Assembly (NCBI GenBank): GCA_023846275.1
Contig: JAIUJO010000070.1
Location: 756,501-820,500 of the forward strand
Length of the DNA: 64,000 nt
Direction of reading: 5' to 3'
Origin: Vanilla planifolia
Lineage: Eukaryota > Streptophyta > Magnoliopsida > Asparagales > Orchidaceae
The position numbers were made by a program, and so were the translations under genes. The notes under the pieces were generated by a model. That model ran no database searches. It had not been told where the DNA came from and saw only the letters and a list, made by a program, of their open reading frames with translations. Shown in pieces: positions 1-12,204 of this stretch; positions within the stretch are counted from its first letter, which is position 1; every line of letters begins with the position of its first letter.

Positions 1-1226
1 TATCAAAGGTAAATAATGGGATGACATTGTTAGACCTATTACTATTGCAAGAAAAACTTGGATTTCATATTCAATTTTGGCTATGGACTTTATTGTTATT
101 CTTGAAGCAATGGGACTACACGGAATGCTTCTTCCAAATATCTAAGCAGTAATGATCAAATCAAACTCTACTACAACAATTGTTATAGTGAAGCAATTAT
201 TATTGTCTATGACAGATATAAGCAACTATCATGGTACTTTCCCATGTATATAAGGTATGCATTCCTTCAAACTATCCCATATAAGGCACTAAGGAAACTC
301 TGCTACGGATTGGTGGCTCATCATGCACTTTTGTATGAGTTTGTTTGGGATTGTGGAATGCCTGTCCAATCAACTTTAACTTTGATTGTTTGCTGATTTT
401 ATGTTTGAACCCCCTTAAGGAGAGTTTCATGTAGGCTTTGGAAATTTCTTTATCAAGAAACAAAGGGGATTTTGGAACCCAAAGACGTTGGCAGAGATGT
501 TGGCAACATTAATGCAATATAAAAGATCAGAAGGTGAAGGACGACCAGTTGGATGGTCTTGTTGGTGATGAAAGTCAAGTAGAAGTTAATGGTAGAAGGA
601 AGTGCTAGACCTAGGTGGTATGGGAGAGTCCTTGGAAATTTCTTATTCTAGATGGAGTTGGCATCTTATTGGAAGTCATGTTTGTTTAAAATATGTGTCT
701 AGATAATGTTTTTTATGATGTCAGAATAGACCTTGAATTCAAACTTTTGTGATTTTGCATTGAGTTGTGGTGGATAAAATGAGAATTAAATCTTGTAAGG
801 CTTAAAAAGGAATAAGGAGTAGTTTGGTGCAATTATCCCCTTTTCTATCAAGAACCGAAGATATTCAAAATGAAACTGATGATATTCTAGAGCCAAATAA
901 CCCAAAAAAGAATTATCATGATTAAAAGATTGTCCACATTGTCTGACCTCTAGAAAACATTAGTGTTAGAGTTCACTTGGAAAAAAGATGTTCTATTAAG
1001 GAAACGTTCTGTCTAATATGGCATATCATGATGCGAATACCTCAAAAGATGATGAGGATGCGTCCACAAGCTTGTTTGCTGCATTAGTCACTAAATTTCA
1101 TAGGTAAATTGGACTTGATAGGAAAATGAAAATGTGATTCAACCAACTAGTGAACTGGGATTATATGAAGAAATCTAATAATCTATCCTCCTACAGGTGA
1201 TGCTTCATTATCTCAGAGGTACTAAT
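1..1226. other. Unassigned decayed DNA, possibly upstream remains of a copia element
   Basis: No intact frame. Translation around 150-270 gives a weak resemblance to a copia RNase H segment (residues LYYNNCYSEAI in place of the usual LxCDN motif), but it is not convincing. A G-rich run GGGGG at 1227-1231 lies directly before the LTR-like copy that follows, as expected for a polypurine tract. This suggests that the stretch may be the 3' internal part of an element on the plus strand. Confidence 0.25.
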
Positions 1227-1231
1227 GGGGG

Positions 1232-1957
1232 TATACTATTACATTAGCCATTTTAGCATATTGTTTGAGTCACTTGGAAAAGGATATTTAAGTTATTTGG
1301 TAATAGCTTTCAAATAACTTTTGATTTACTTTTAACAGCTATGAAAAATTTTTTTAATAAATATCTAACCATTCTGAATAAAAGGTCTAATGAATATGAA
1401 TAAGATTTTAACATCTCAAAGAAAGGCTGCATCAAATATTCTACTGGTACAAATTTCTACTAGCAACACCTACGGCTTACCACTACTCAAAATTTTAAAT
1501 TCTTCCAAGTTAGCTTAATTCTTTTAAGCTTTTATTTTCTCAATTATATTCATAATTTTGAGTTTGGTTTGATGTCACTAAAAATCGAGTTAGGATTTAG
1601 ATCAAGAAAGCTTCAATTATAGTTGAACCAATAAATGTTAGTGGGTTGGAGGAGAACCGTAAGGAAACATCTCTCATATGTAGGAGGTGAATCGTTAGAA
1701 AAATCCTCAAGACATAACTCTTTTGCTAATTGAGTTTTTCTTGACCTTAGTTTGTGGTAGTTGTTTGTTGTTATTCGAACCAAATCACCTAAAACTTTTG
1801 GTGTGCCATTTCAACTTTTATTTTCAGTTCCCTTAATCACGAAGATTATAAACTAACATATTTATAAATAAAAGTTTTCAACTATACAAAATCTTTTTTA
1901 TAAATAATATTTTAAAAAAAGTACTTTTCTTATTAGCAAAAAGTATACTAAAACCCA
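1232..1957 (+). mobile_element. Decayed copia LTR, same family as the LTRs at 38.8 and 43.2 kb
   Basis: Seen directly: the segment follows the same order of blocks as the two LTRs of the copia element at 38.8-44.1 kb. It opens with ATTAGCCATTTT, has the (C)TAATGAA(C/T)ATGAAT block near 1388, and near its end carries AATCACCTAAAAC followed by TTTTGGTGTG. The 39.5-kb copy has AATCACCTAAAAC followed by GTTTTGTGTG. Its last ten bases, CTAAAACCCA at 1948-1957, fall where the 3' LTR reads CTAATTTTCA, so all copies can end at CA. The first ~130 bp of the U3 region are missing relative to the 3' LTR. It may be a solo LTR or the 3' LTR of an element whose body is no longer recognisable. Percent identity was not computed. 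Confidence 0.6.
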
Positions 1958-4900
1958 TAATGGACCCTTTGTTTTAGGATTTGTATGTTAGTTTGCATTT
2001 TACCATGCAACCATATGATTTCTTTTTTGATGTTTTTGCTCATGTCATAATGAACCTTTATTGGGTACAAATTACACTTAGCAATGTACTGGTTGAGCAT
2101 GTTATTGCTTTTTAATGATAGGTAGCGGTATCAAGACTTGCCCTTTTGTTGTGTCCTTCGATGCATGTAGCATGGCAAACATAACAACTGCACCCAATTA
2201 TTTGTGGAGGCAATCACCATCGTGCGCTCACAAAAATGTGTGATCTGATGGTGCTAAGTGTTCGTAGTTTTGCATGGAAACAAGAACATGGAATTTAGTC
2301 CCATATTATAAGGAAAGATAAGTTTTTGGACTTTATAACTATTCACTTGGTGATAATATGTAGCGCATAATTGTAGTTACCTTCCTCTTCTGTACTCTAG
2401 AATTCATCCCATGGGTGTACTCATGACATGCAAGATTAGCTTGTGTCCTACCTTGTTCAATTTAATGCCTTACCCCTTCTAGTTTAGGAATTTGTCATTA
2501 TCTAGAATCAGCCGATCAGATTAGGTTTCTACTCTTTCCTATGCTTTTGCTCGCAAGTGCTTGCTCAGGCTTGTGTGGTACGAAAGCTTTGTACTTGGGC
2601 ATAACATGAAATGTGGTGGAAATATTTTTTATTTATATTTTTTCTTTTAAAATTTTAATTATGAAAAAATTAATAAAATAAAATTGACTAAAATAAATTA
2701 TCTCCAAAATTTAGTGTTTATTATTTTCCCTTATACACTTTAACATTTTTTTCTATTTGGGAGAAATAATTTGATGTCAAATTTTCTATTTCTTGTAATA
2801 ATAATAAAAATATTTATTTTTTAAAATTTGTTAAATTAAAATAATTTTATCTTTTTAATTTTATAATCAAAGCTTATGATCTTATTTTTTTATTCTTACA
2901 AAGTTTGACTCTACTAAGTTTAAATAAATTAATGTGAATCACAAATCCAAGTTTGTTATACTTAAACTTAAGATTTTTTTAATCCAAAATAAATATTCTT
3001 AAAAGTTCCTCTAATGATTAAGTACTTATAAGTTTAAAAGAAGATTTAATTTTTTAGCATAATTCACGTATTTCGAAATTAGCCTTGTTTGGCTTGGGAG
3101 GACTTCAAATTTGCTTGTTTTTGTTATGATAGATTAACAAGATAATTTAATCTTTTTATGCCGTAAAGTGTTCTCACTTAATGTGTAAGCAGGTATTTTT
3201 AATCTATTTGCTTCTAATTGATCAGACTTAATCACATAAGTGTCACACTTTATTCTATCAAATAATGATATTTGATCATCTTTTTTTAATATTTTACAAT
3301 ATTGAGTACCAAAACTTGCCATTATCACATGATTGAAAATTAAGTTTTAAATGATTGATATTAATCAGTACTAAGTAAGTCTAAAAGTAGTTGAAGTTCT
3401 AATCTAGGCTAGATAAGCTAAGGAGCACAAACATTTTGCTAGTGAGTCACACAAACACACAAAAGAAGGCTTGTCACCATAAATATGGAGACACACCTAG
3501 AAACTACCTAAGCTTTAAATTTACAAACCCATACCATCTTGTGTTTGATGGTAGTAGGATTTAGGTATTATGACTTTCTAAAGAAATTTCTTAGATTAGT
3601 TTCTTTAGGAATCTAGTAGTATCTATTATGCTTTGGATTTATGGATTTCCTAAATGTGCAATGAAATGTAAGATGTCCAAATTTAGAATAATAGTTACAT
3701 TTAATATAGATTCAACTTAACAATTCAACATGCAAAGAAGGAATATATGATGTATTGAATTGATGGAGATAAGATTTTTTTCAATCTATAATTATCATGA
3801 AAACATACATTACTTTTCATTATAAATTAAGTCAACCTAACAAAATGAGTAAAAGATACATGATTGATCACCAAAGTGATTTTTCCAACAGTTGGTAGAG
3901 AACTCGTTTTAAGACAAATTGAAGTAAAATGGCCTACATGATTTGCATTGCTATGTTGAAAGCTAGATGATATAATGCAAATGGAAAGCAAGACCTTGCT
4001 ATTATTTTCTTCTCTTAGTAAGAGTACTAAACTGATGTGGAACACAATCATTCATTTATTTGCATCACAAGCTCTTTTATCAGCATAAAATAGTTGATAG
4101 TGATAAACTAGTTAAGGTTTTATGTCTGGAGATGATTAAAAATTGCATAAAAGACTGCTGCATATAACTCATTATTACTTCATGTCACAGACTGACTATT
4201 GTTTTCTATATTTTTTTCTTGGCTCACTCCCCTTTAGTTTGATTTACATTTTGAAGTAGTTAAGAGTAATCATGGAGCTAAATTTAAGAATGTTAGAGTT
4301 AGTACACTTGAGAGATGAATTTCTTCTTTCATTTATGATTTATAGTAGTTGTGTAATCACTTCCATTCATTATAATAAGTTCTACATATTGACAGGCAAT
4401 AGAATATAACAGATTATTATTAGTGGTACTTAGCATATAGATGTATGTCATCATTTTTTATTTGAATTATACTATGATGTCTTTTAAGCTTCTTATATTT
4501 CTTATTTTTATCTTCTAGGCTATAGTTATAAATGTTTATGAGTTATATGATTATAGTTTTTTGAATCTATGATTACCATTATCAAAACATTAAAAGATAA
4601 TTACATTTAATTGAACTTGGACGTGTTGAAAAATAATTTGCTAAAAATCAGGTTTAATAAATTTTTTATTAGGGCATAATGTATAGTTAAGGCATATTGA
4701 CGAATAATAGTTTAGGCTTAATAAGGTAAGGAGAGTTTTTTTTTTAGTATGCCTAATTCAATTTGTGGTCAAGATGTCACTATTTCATTAGATGAGATCC
4801 TTTGGAGCAATAGAGCCAAAATGTTGAAAATTGACTCTAATCACATTTCTTTTCACTGAGTCTAAACTAATATGTTAAAGCTACAAGCGATGTAGTATAT

Positions 4901-6430
4901 CCCTATGTAGTATGTTGGAATTGTTCTTTTCTATTACAATCTATGAAGACTGTCATAACTTGCCAATGTTCCATAAAAAAATTGAAACGTCTTACTATAA
5001 TGATCTTTTGGGTTGCACCATTATGATAGTACACTTGAGTTTAATTTAAGTTTATTGAGTGTACTTGATAAATGCTATATTGATTTAAGAGCAATGTTGT
5101 GCTTTGAAGTTGTCCAAGATTCAATAGTTCAAAGCTCAAGATTGGTACTTCGATGGATGTGGTATAAGGTACCATAGTCATGGTGTGGAATGTACAGAGG
5201 CGATCGGTGAGACTAATGGTAGGATTTATCTATTTGATATTGTTGATAGCAACATTGTAGTATTTTATGCAATTTTTAATTGAAACAATAAGTAATGTTT
5301 GGAATTTTCCATTTCTATTGTTTTGGATGTTGGGGCATACTTTCCTAAACGTTAGGGGAGTCTTATAATGACTATGCGATTGTTGTCAAGCTGTGAACAA
5401 TGGGTGTATTTGGTTGATGTAGCAGTAGTATGTATTGTCTTGGAATAAAATTGATAATATGAACATTGTATGATGATTACAATCATATTGTATAAAAATT
5501 TTTCCACTTAATAAAAATATCCGAATTTTGTACAACATGATAGAGTTTTTCAACTCAGTTGATGCATCATATAATCTAGGATGTTTGAATGTATGGATTC
5601 TTAATTTGATCAAGTTTAGTAAGTGACTTGCAGAATTTGGGAATATGTTATTGATCCCAAGTTGCTAATTTAGTGTGTTTTTTTAAAGTTTTTGTGAGTT
5701 AATAGATCACACCATTTCATTCTTTGTTGACTTAACACTAATTAATTATTGTTGTTCCCATCCCTTACAAAATTTACTCTATCAAGTTGAGTGGCTTCCA
5801 AGAGATGCTGGCCATACCGATTCCTATTTGTTGGATCTCTTTATAGTACATCTCCATGACATGTTTACTAGATCCTTATAATAGAACATTTGAAGAATGT
5901 AGACTAATGATATTCCTTGCACATCTATTGATTATTTGTTGCAAATAATATTAAATGGCATAATTATTTAGTATTTATGTTTTCAAATAAATCTACCACT
6001 ACAAGCCAACCCATTTGTACTCTATATGAACCCATCAATGCTTAGTTTAAGCATTTTTCTAGGTGAAGAAACAATTTTATAACTTTTTAGCTTTTATATT
6101 TTAGGAAAGTGAATGAACGAATCAAAGAAAGGTGAATTAGTTGGTGATCTGCTTTGATCAGCCAAGTGAGTGGAAAGTAGTAATTGATGTTGCAACAATT
6201 GAAGATAATATTGTGGATAATGGTCTTTACTACCTGTATGGTATTATTATATGTTTTTAGATTTTTTTTCTTGCATATGTTTCAACATATGATTAGACAA
6301 AGGAATTAAATGACCTCTCCTTTGCTAGAATGATTATTTCATTATTTGTAGGATCAGGACAATGCAATAGTTGTCTTAGTTATAATAGCTTGATGAATGT
6401 AAAACTATTACTGAAGGTTGATCATAACTT
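1958..6430. other. Unassigned, AT-rich intergenic DNA
   Basis: No domain recognised in either strand. About 2,600-3,080 is simple AT-rich sequence. Short open frames (for example minus strand 3827-4051 and 5386-5613) match nothing I know. The 3880-4050 stretch has a faint look of a hAT-type transposase on the plus strand, too weak to call. Confidence 0.5.
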
Positions 6431-6434
6431 ATAC

Positions 6435-6660
6435 TCTTTGTAATAAGTCTCAAATGCAAGATCCATTGCATCTTCCTTTAGATAATATATGAGTTTCTAT
6501 GCAATTTGTATTTTGAGCTTTCTTATTGTATGGTGGAGTGCCAAGAATTTGTTGAATATTCTCTATAGCAAAGTAGAAATTTCCATAAGTATTTTGAGCT
6601 ACTACTTTTGTGTCTGGATGGTAGTATTAGTGCATTACTTCTTATTACTCCCCAAGCCAA
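6435..6660 (+). pseudogene. Possible copia RNase H remnant
   Basis: Plus-strand translation near 6453-6480 gives QDPLHLPLDN. After a break, 6489-6660 gives FYAICILSFLIVWWSAKNLL, then YSKVEISIS. The spacing resembles the copia RNase H core (ADWAG-P-RRSTSGYC-F-NLVSWKSKKQ-VARSSAEAEYR), with the tryptophan, serine and lysine of the WxSK motif in place. Most catalytic residues are gone. No LTR or polypurine tract was found close by. This is a family-pattern call made by eye and could be chance. Confidence 0.33.
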
Positions 6661-8628
6661 TGAATTTCTAAAGTGTCAATCCACTTCATGTGTCCAAATG
6701 CTATTTTTCACTTGGTTCAAAAATTTACTATTATTCAAGACCTATCTTTTGTCATTTTCTTGTGTTTTCATGAATTGCATATAGTGCAATGTTTCTTGAT
6801 GCCACGTACTTTAGTTTAATCAAACTTGGCCATAATTTATTGTTTGAGAAATTATTTTATTGAATTTTGCTAAAAATGTTAATTTTCTTCCAAAAGATTT
6901 CTAAGATATACCATTCTTAGTAGTCTAACTTTCTCCTAATTTGTCCACTATTTTCTATGATTACTCTCTAAATTGAAGTTCGGTTTGGTAAAACGGGGTA
7001 AATTCCTTGGTATTAATAATTTTATTTGTAAAAGTATTTAAATAAAATTCCTTTAATGAAAATCTTGATAAAAGAAAATTTATCTAAATTTATTTTTTTA
7101 AAAAAATTCTTAATTTTCTTTAAATGAAATATTTTCATAAAGTAATATCAAATAAATAAATAACCACAAATAAAAATTGGTTAGGCTTGAAATCAGGTTT
7201 ACATCGATCCCTAGATAAAAACAAGGAATGAAAAAATGATAAATAAAGGCCTTATGAAAAACTTTAATAGGCTAAACCCTCACTACATTGAAAAATAAAA
7301 TGATTGGTTATAATGGCCTTACAAAAAAATTAGATTAACAAAACAACAAAAGAAAGTAGCGATGTAGTTCAGTAATTAAGACAAAATATTTTGCTATGCT
7401 TGACAAAATGTGCAAGAATGCACAAATATTTTAATTAAGTCAATTAAATTTGAGAGTGCTTAACTAATTTTAGAGGGAAGGAGAAGTTAGAGCTTATTGA
7501 TGGAGGAATGTAGTTAACGGAAATGACAATAAGTATCATTTGCTAGCAACTTGAAAGACATGAACTTTTCCCTTTGAGTTTGTCAATATTGTTCAACAAA
7601 TTCAATTGTCAATTATGTTTAAAATTGTTTTTTATATGGACATTCTTTCTCTAATAAAAGTAGTTACAAAATATACCAAAAGAGCCTATGCTACTCTAAT
7701 TTAATGGAGGTCAATGCAAGTTCTTTTATTAATAAACTCTATAAGCCAACAAATTATATCTAAAATAGCCATTATGCAAGAAGCCATGTGATTGAAAAGA
7801 ATTTTGACTACTGGAAGGAAAAACTATTCAATTGGATAGTTAAATTTGTGGTGGCACTGTAAAATATGATTTGATCTATACCATTTAATCTTAATCATCA
7901 ATAAATGGTTAGACCTTGACCTTAGGAATAGATTAATTTCAAAGCTTTTGATTGTGAAATTGCCTGATCAGACAATTAATGAATTATTATATTTAGATAG
8001 GATGAAGTAATGATGATTATCTGATCGTAAACATGTGTTATTTGTTTGTAGAAATCACTCTGCGATTTTAAATGTTAGTCACACAAATAAAGGAGGTGTG
8101 CTTACTCCAACATCACACTTTTTAACTAAGAATATTTGTTTCTAACACGTTGGCTACACATCAGAGTTAGCTAATTGATGTGGTTTAATTCTCTATGCTT
8201 CGTTCACTTTGGAGTTAGTAAATGAAGTTATGACTTGATTTCTATAGAGAATCTAATTTTACGTATGATTTAATATTATTCTATTTAGGAAATTAAAATT
8301 AATTTTATTATTATTATTATTTGACTATATAATTATTTATTTTTATAATATATTTTGTATAATAAGTTATTGAATAAAGATTATCAAAGATATGATCAAG
8401 AATAAAACGATTCTTTTGATGGTCAAGATAACATGATTAATGTTACAAAATCCAAATATTTTTCTAAGATGGTTAATTTAAATAAAGTTTTTTTACTTTT
8501 AAATTGTGAGAATAACTTTAATCTTGCTTAAGTTCATAGTCATAGTAAAAGTGGAATTCTTAAAATATAAATCAAAATAAAACTTTTGGTGCTCATGAAC
8601 ATTAGCTATATAAAATCTAAAAATTAAA
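6661..8628. other. Unassigned AT-rich DNA with a small TTA microsatellite
   Basis: No gene or element recognised. A short (TTA)n run lies at about 8,305-8,322. The segment 8,040-8,628 lies downstream of the minus-strand LINE reverse transcriptase and may include its decayed C-terminal and 3' untranslated part, but I cannot identify an RNase H domain or a poly(A) tail. Confidence 0.5.
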
Positions 8629-8639
8629 TCAAATTAATT

Positions 8640-8965
8640 CCATTATGTTCCATGTGTTTATTATTATCAAACAAAGCACTTTGGGTAGCTCTAAGCAACA
8701 CAAAAAAATCAACAATAAATAATTATGAATGCACCTTTCAATTCTATGTAGTATAAAAAGAGGACAATTTATTATGATTAAAAAATATATAGGTATTGAG
8801 TTTAGAACATGTTTCACAAGAATATGCCTTCCTCTAATAGTCAACAACTTGTTTTTCCAATAGAACTCCCTCTTATTGATTTATTAATTAAGAATCGAAA
8901 TTAGTTTTTTCTTTCCACCAATGGTGAGGTGACAATCAAAATATGTTATTGGAGTTGTGTTCTTT
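8640..8965 (-). pseudogene. LINE reverse transcriptase C-terminal segment
   Basis: Minus-strand translation gives FDCHLTIGGKKKLISIL, then WKNKLLTIRGRHILVKHVLN followed by SIPIYF and HRIERCIHNYLL. This is the plant LINE motif YLGxPL...W..KLLSxGGRxxLIKxVLxSIPxY followed by I.R.FLWG, where the tryptophan and GG dipeptide of FLWGG have been lost. The reading frame from 8629 to 8847 is still open, which makes this the best preserved part of the element. It is the region just C-terminal to the RT fingers/palm in L1 ORF2. Confidence 0.85.
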
Positions 8966-9199
8966 GAAAGCTGAGTCTCATACAATTCCTTTAACAAGTC
9001 TTAGATTCATTTTGTTCTGACTAATGAATTTTATTCTGTGCTGTTTGATGTGTGCAATTGCTACTTTTTAAAAGTATATAAGAAAGTTGAAAATAAAAAA
9101 ATATTTATGTCACTAGTTATAAAGATTATTATACAATCTAAAAAGGCTAAAGGAGATACCATTAGATAAGTTTAGGTTTGGCATAAATAAGAACCATAC

Positions 9200-9440
9200 C
9201 TTGATTTTTGAGTTTGTAAAACTCCTAACAAAACACTTCCATCAAAAGTATGAAAGTTAAGGGTGAGATTGCATTATCTTTCTTTGGCCCCCAAGAGAAA
9301 TTAAAACAACCACTTGGCTACCTATTGAAGATAATTGGACGTCCATGTCATACAATGAACACTCATAATGAACATAATAAAATTATCGATAAAGTTGAAT
9401 CTCATGAGAACCTTGTTTTGAAATTGCCATGATTTATAAT
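9200..9440 (-). pseudogene. LINE reverse transcriptase palm segment
   Basis: Minus-strand translation contains VLMRFNFIDNFIMFIMS and then, in another frame, ISLGGQRKIMQSHP. These match the family pattern V(L/M)xRxGFxDxFIxxIMSC...SRGLRQGDPLSP. The QGDPLSP core has become QRKIMQSHP and a frameshift separates the two halves. The downstream YADD catalytic box was not found in the decayed sequence around 9,000-9,200. Confidence 0.7.
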
Positions 9441-9979
9441 GAAAAGTACTTTTATGATTAACTTTAAGTAAGAAATTGTTTCATGTTGCTCTTCTACTTG
9501 ATGTTGCAATCAATTCCTATGAATGTATACATTATCCATTATCTCATTGCTTTTGACAAATATAGATTTCTCTATGGATATAAAAATGAAGAGTTTTTTG
9601 AAGTATAATTGTCAACAATTGAGAGAGAAATGTTTTAGTAAAAATAGTCAATTTGATTGTTAAAAACTCATTAAAAGCTTTCAAGTTCTCATTTCTAGGA
9701 AATACAAAAAGTTTTGTGCAAGAGATTCCTTTACGACTTTTATCCTTTTCAAAATTCCATAGTAGTAACTGGAATATAGCATTCAATTATATTCCAACAA
9801 TGTGTACAAACTTTACCATCGAATCCATGTAGCCAAAAGGAACTATAATGGCCCATCAGAAATAGATAAGTTTAATTTCCTCTATTTAGATTTCCTTCAT
9901 CAATAGCTTATTGTCTTAGCCTTTTACTAAAGGTAGGATATGGCCAAACATAGTATCATTCTCATTTTTTCTGGAAACT

Positions 9980-10200
9980 ACCGCAATTTATTGAAATGCG
10001 ACATTGTGGCTTCAACTATTTTATCGTCTTCTTGTTCTCTAATAAGATTATATGCCTTTATGTTTGTAAATTTTAGTTTAGATCTTCATACTTTTATTAG
10101 GTAATAAAAGATTTCTATGATTTCTTTACCCTTGTTTTAGTCATTTAATTCTAGCCTTTTAATGCTAATAATTGTCCTTTCTTACAATAGCTCGAGGAGG
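9980..10200 (-). pseudogene. LINE endonuclease-RT linker remnant
   Basis: Minus-strand translation near 10.10-10.17 kb gives KARIKxLKQGxRNHRNLLLP (x marks stops). In plant L1 ORF2 the linker reads (Q)KARIKWLKxGDRNTKFFH. The tryptophan and aspartate codons are now stops, consistent with G-to-A decay. The position, between the endonuclease at 10.6-10.8 kb and the RT palm at 9.2-9.4 kb, is what the family predicts. Confidence 0.65.
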
Positions 10201-10609
10201 ATCTTAAGAGCCATTCTTAGCTCCATCCCTATTTCCTTATTCTAACTAGAATAATATTTAACTTCTTAAAGTTTAACTTATTATTGAAGTAGCTTAATGG
10301 TATCAAATATGTTTTTAAATGTTGTTTGGGATCATTGCATGGTACAATATTTTAGCAATTTTAACTTAAAAGTAAAAGCATTCATTCCACAACAATTTGT
10401 AATATACAATTGTTTTTGAGAATTTGTAGAATGGATTGTGCTACCAGCACATGCTCTAAAATTTAATTATTTTTGGGTTGAGGGAGAGTCCTTAGAAAAC
10501 TTTTGAAGTTGTGGAGTATGAACTAAACTTTTTTTCAAAACAGTTTGAATTACAACAATAATAGATTGATCAATTTAATCTTGATTCACAAACACATTGT
10601 TAGTGCCCT

Positions 10610-10815
10610 TTTAGACCCATCATCTATTCTTTTCAGTAATCCATGAGGAATGCTTTAAAGTTAATGAAAGTTAATTTAGGCTACACTTATCAACGAAGTC
10701 TAAATGTTCTTGAATTTCTTTCAATTTAGGAGTGGAATGCCCCTTATACTAATTTAATGTTGAAATTACATTAAAATCTCTTCCAAATAGTGAGGACAAT
10801 TTTGAGCACTTAGCC
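10610..10815 (-). pseudogene. LINE apurinic-type endonuclease remnant
   Basis: Minus-strand translation gives GRDFNVISTLN, KGHSTPKLKEIQEHLDFVDK and later SSWITEKN. Plant L1 endonucleases carry GGDFNVIxxxxE+KG....F..FI.DLDLVDL....FTWxN. The GDFN catalytic-core block is present with one Gly changed to Arg. The domain nicks target DNA to prime reverse transcription. Stops interrupt the frame. Confidence 0.75.
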
Positions 10816-11796
10816 ATCTAAATGATACAATACTAGAGAGATTTTTTATCAATACTTGAACTCATGTCACAAATGAATATGAATTAAGAAAAATTGGTTC
10901 CATCTTTATGTTTTACCAAAAAGTTGAGTTAACTGCACATCATCTATGACATGGCAAGAAAGATCTTTCTTTGAAAGGTTACATTTCTTATTTTAGTTAT
11001 TATCATCACAATCTTAACGTAGAAACTTTTTATCATGTTGAGACATTCCTTCTTCATATTCCATGGGTTACATTAATGAATCTTTGGAAATTCTCAATTA
11101 AATAAGTTTAGTTAGTCAACAAACTAAACTTTTTCTCACTACTCCTATTAGGTTTAACATTGGTCATTTTTTATTGCATAATTGATAATTAAGGAAATTC
11201 ATGAGCATTTTTGAATTTCCTTTGTTACTGATTGGTTTTTCTACAACCACAATATAACCTTTATTTGTGTACATACTCACAAAAATGTTGAAGTGTTCAT
11301 CTATTTATTGCAAAAAAGTATAAATCCATGGCTCTTTGTTTAAGTACATCACTAAAATTATTTAGCGTTTAAGGATCACACTAATGTTGAGCTTTGTAAT
11401 ATGATGCTTTGGAATCTGAATTTAAACCACTTGTCTTTTTGCTTCGAAAGATTTTCATAACATGCCTAAATTATCATAGATTTAATTAATAAGTGTATTT
11501 TGTTTTATTTCTTTTATTGAGCCAAATTTGATGCACTAAAGACTTCATTTACTTATACTACTCTTATTAATTTCTTTTTGTAATTTTTGAAAAGTGGTTG
11601 ACACTGGATTCGAGAAATGATTGCATTATTTTAAGACACCATTGTGTGTTGATTTATTTGAATAGATTTCCCCTTCAACCTATATTTACAAATTATCATC
11701 CAACATATGTGTTGGAGGTTTTAGTTTAGTTAAACTAGTTGCAATCTCTTTCTTTTCTAACATTAGTTGTTGATTTGTTGAAGTTTTATAGTATTT

Positions 11797-12110
11797 GCAA
11801 TGAAGCATGCAATGACCTTACCTATAATAGCCTTAACAATAGTTAAGAAGAGCATCATATTGAATTTTATGTTAAAATCTATTGTTATTATCTCCTTTTT
11901 TATGTTCCCTATTTTAGTATTTTAATTCTTTACCAAATCCACATCAATGTAGACCATTGCAATATTTGCTAAAGTTAAGTTGATTGCCATTGCATCCACT
12001 TTGAGAGGATTTATAACTATAAATGTTGGAGAAAAAAGAGCTTCTTTCTTGAAGAAAGGGATGGATGATGTTCCACTAAAAACTACAACTTTGCAAGTGA
12101 GGTTTCAAAT
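11797..12110 (-). pseudogene. LINE ORF1: DUF4283-like core and CCHC zinc knuckle
   Basis: On the minus strand 11,930-12,025 translates to NPLKVDAMAINLTLANIAMV then YIDVDLVKN, the plant ORF1 signature G(K/N)PLxVDxMTxxxxRxxxARVxVEIDL. The next recognisable block, 11,797-11,838, is a 14-residue CCHC box C-x2-Y-x4-H-x4-C, in which the second cysteine is tyrosine (TAT for TGT) and two positions are stops. It is preceded by FQYDALLNYC, as in (V/I)EYExLPxYC. Such ORF1 proteins bind element RNA. Confidence 0.75.
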
Positions 12111-12204
12111 TTAGATGGATGTCTTGGCACCATTTGAACCCTTTCATTCAGAGCTACATTGTATCCCAAGATCTATGAACCCAATAGAATAAGTAGTCTT
12201 CCTT

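Larger units (their letters stand above)
8629..12200 (-). mobile_element. Near full-length, dead L1-type LINE retrotransposon (minus strand)
   Basis: Reading the minus strand from 12.2 kb down, the domains occur in canonical plant L1 order: ORF1 core (DUF4283-like), CCHC zinc knuckle, endonuclease, linker with the WLKxGDRN-like motif, reverse transcriptase palm, and RT thumb/C-terminal segment. Total length is about 3.6 kb, short of the usual 5-6 kb, so either the ends are lost or the C-terminal RNase H is too decayed to see. All frames are broken by stops and frameshifts. L1 elements encode an RNA-binding ORF1 protein and an ORF2 endonuclease/RT that together copy the RNA into nicked target DNA. 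No target-site duplication or poly(A) tail could be recognised. Confidence 0.82.

Noticed and set aside
2126-2137. CGGTATCAAGAC as a primer-binding site for the LTR copy at 1.2-1.96 kb
   Set aside because: It is 170 bp away from the inferred LTR end, far beyond the usual few bases, and no internal domain follows.
3827-4051. Possible hAT-type transposase piece around 3.88-4.05 kb
   Set aside because: Only vague similarity of a few residues; no hAT dimerisation domain, terminal inverted repeats or 8-bp duplication seen.
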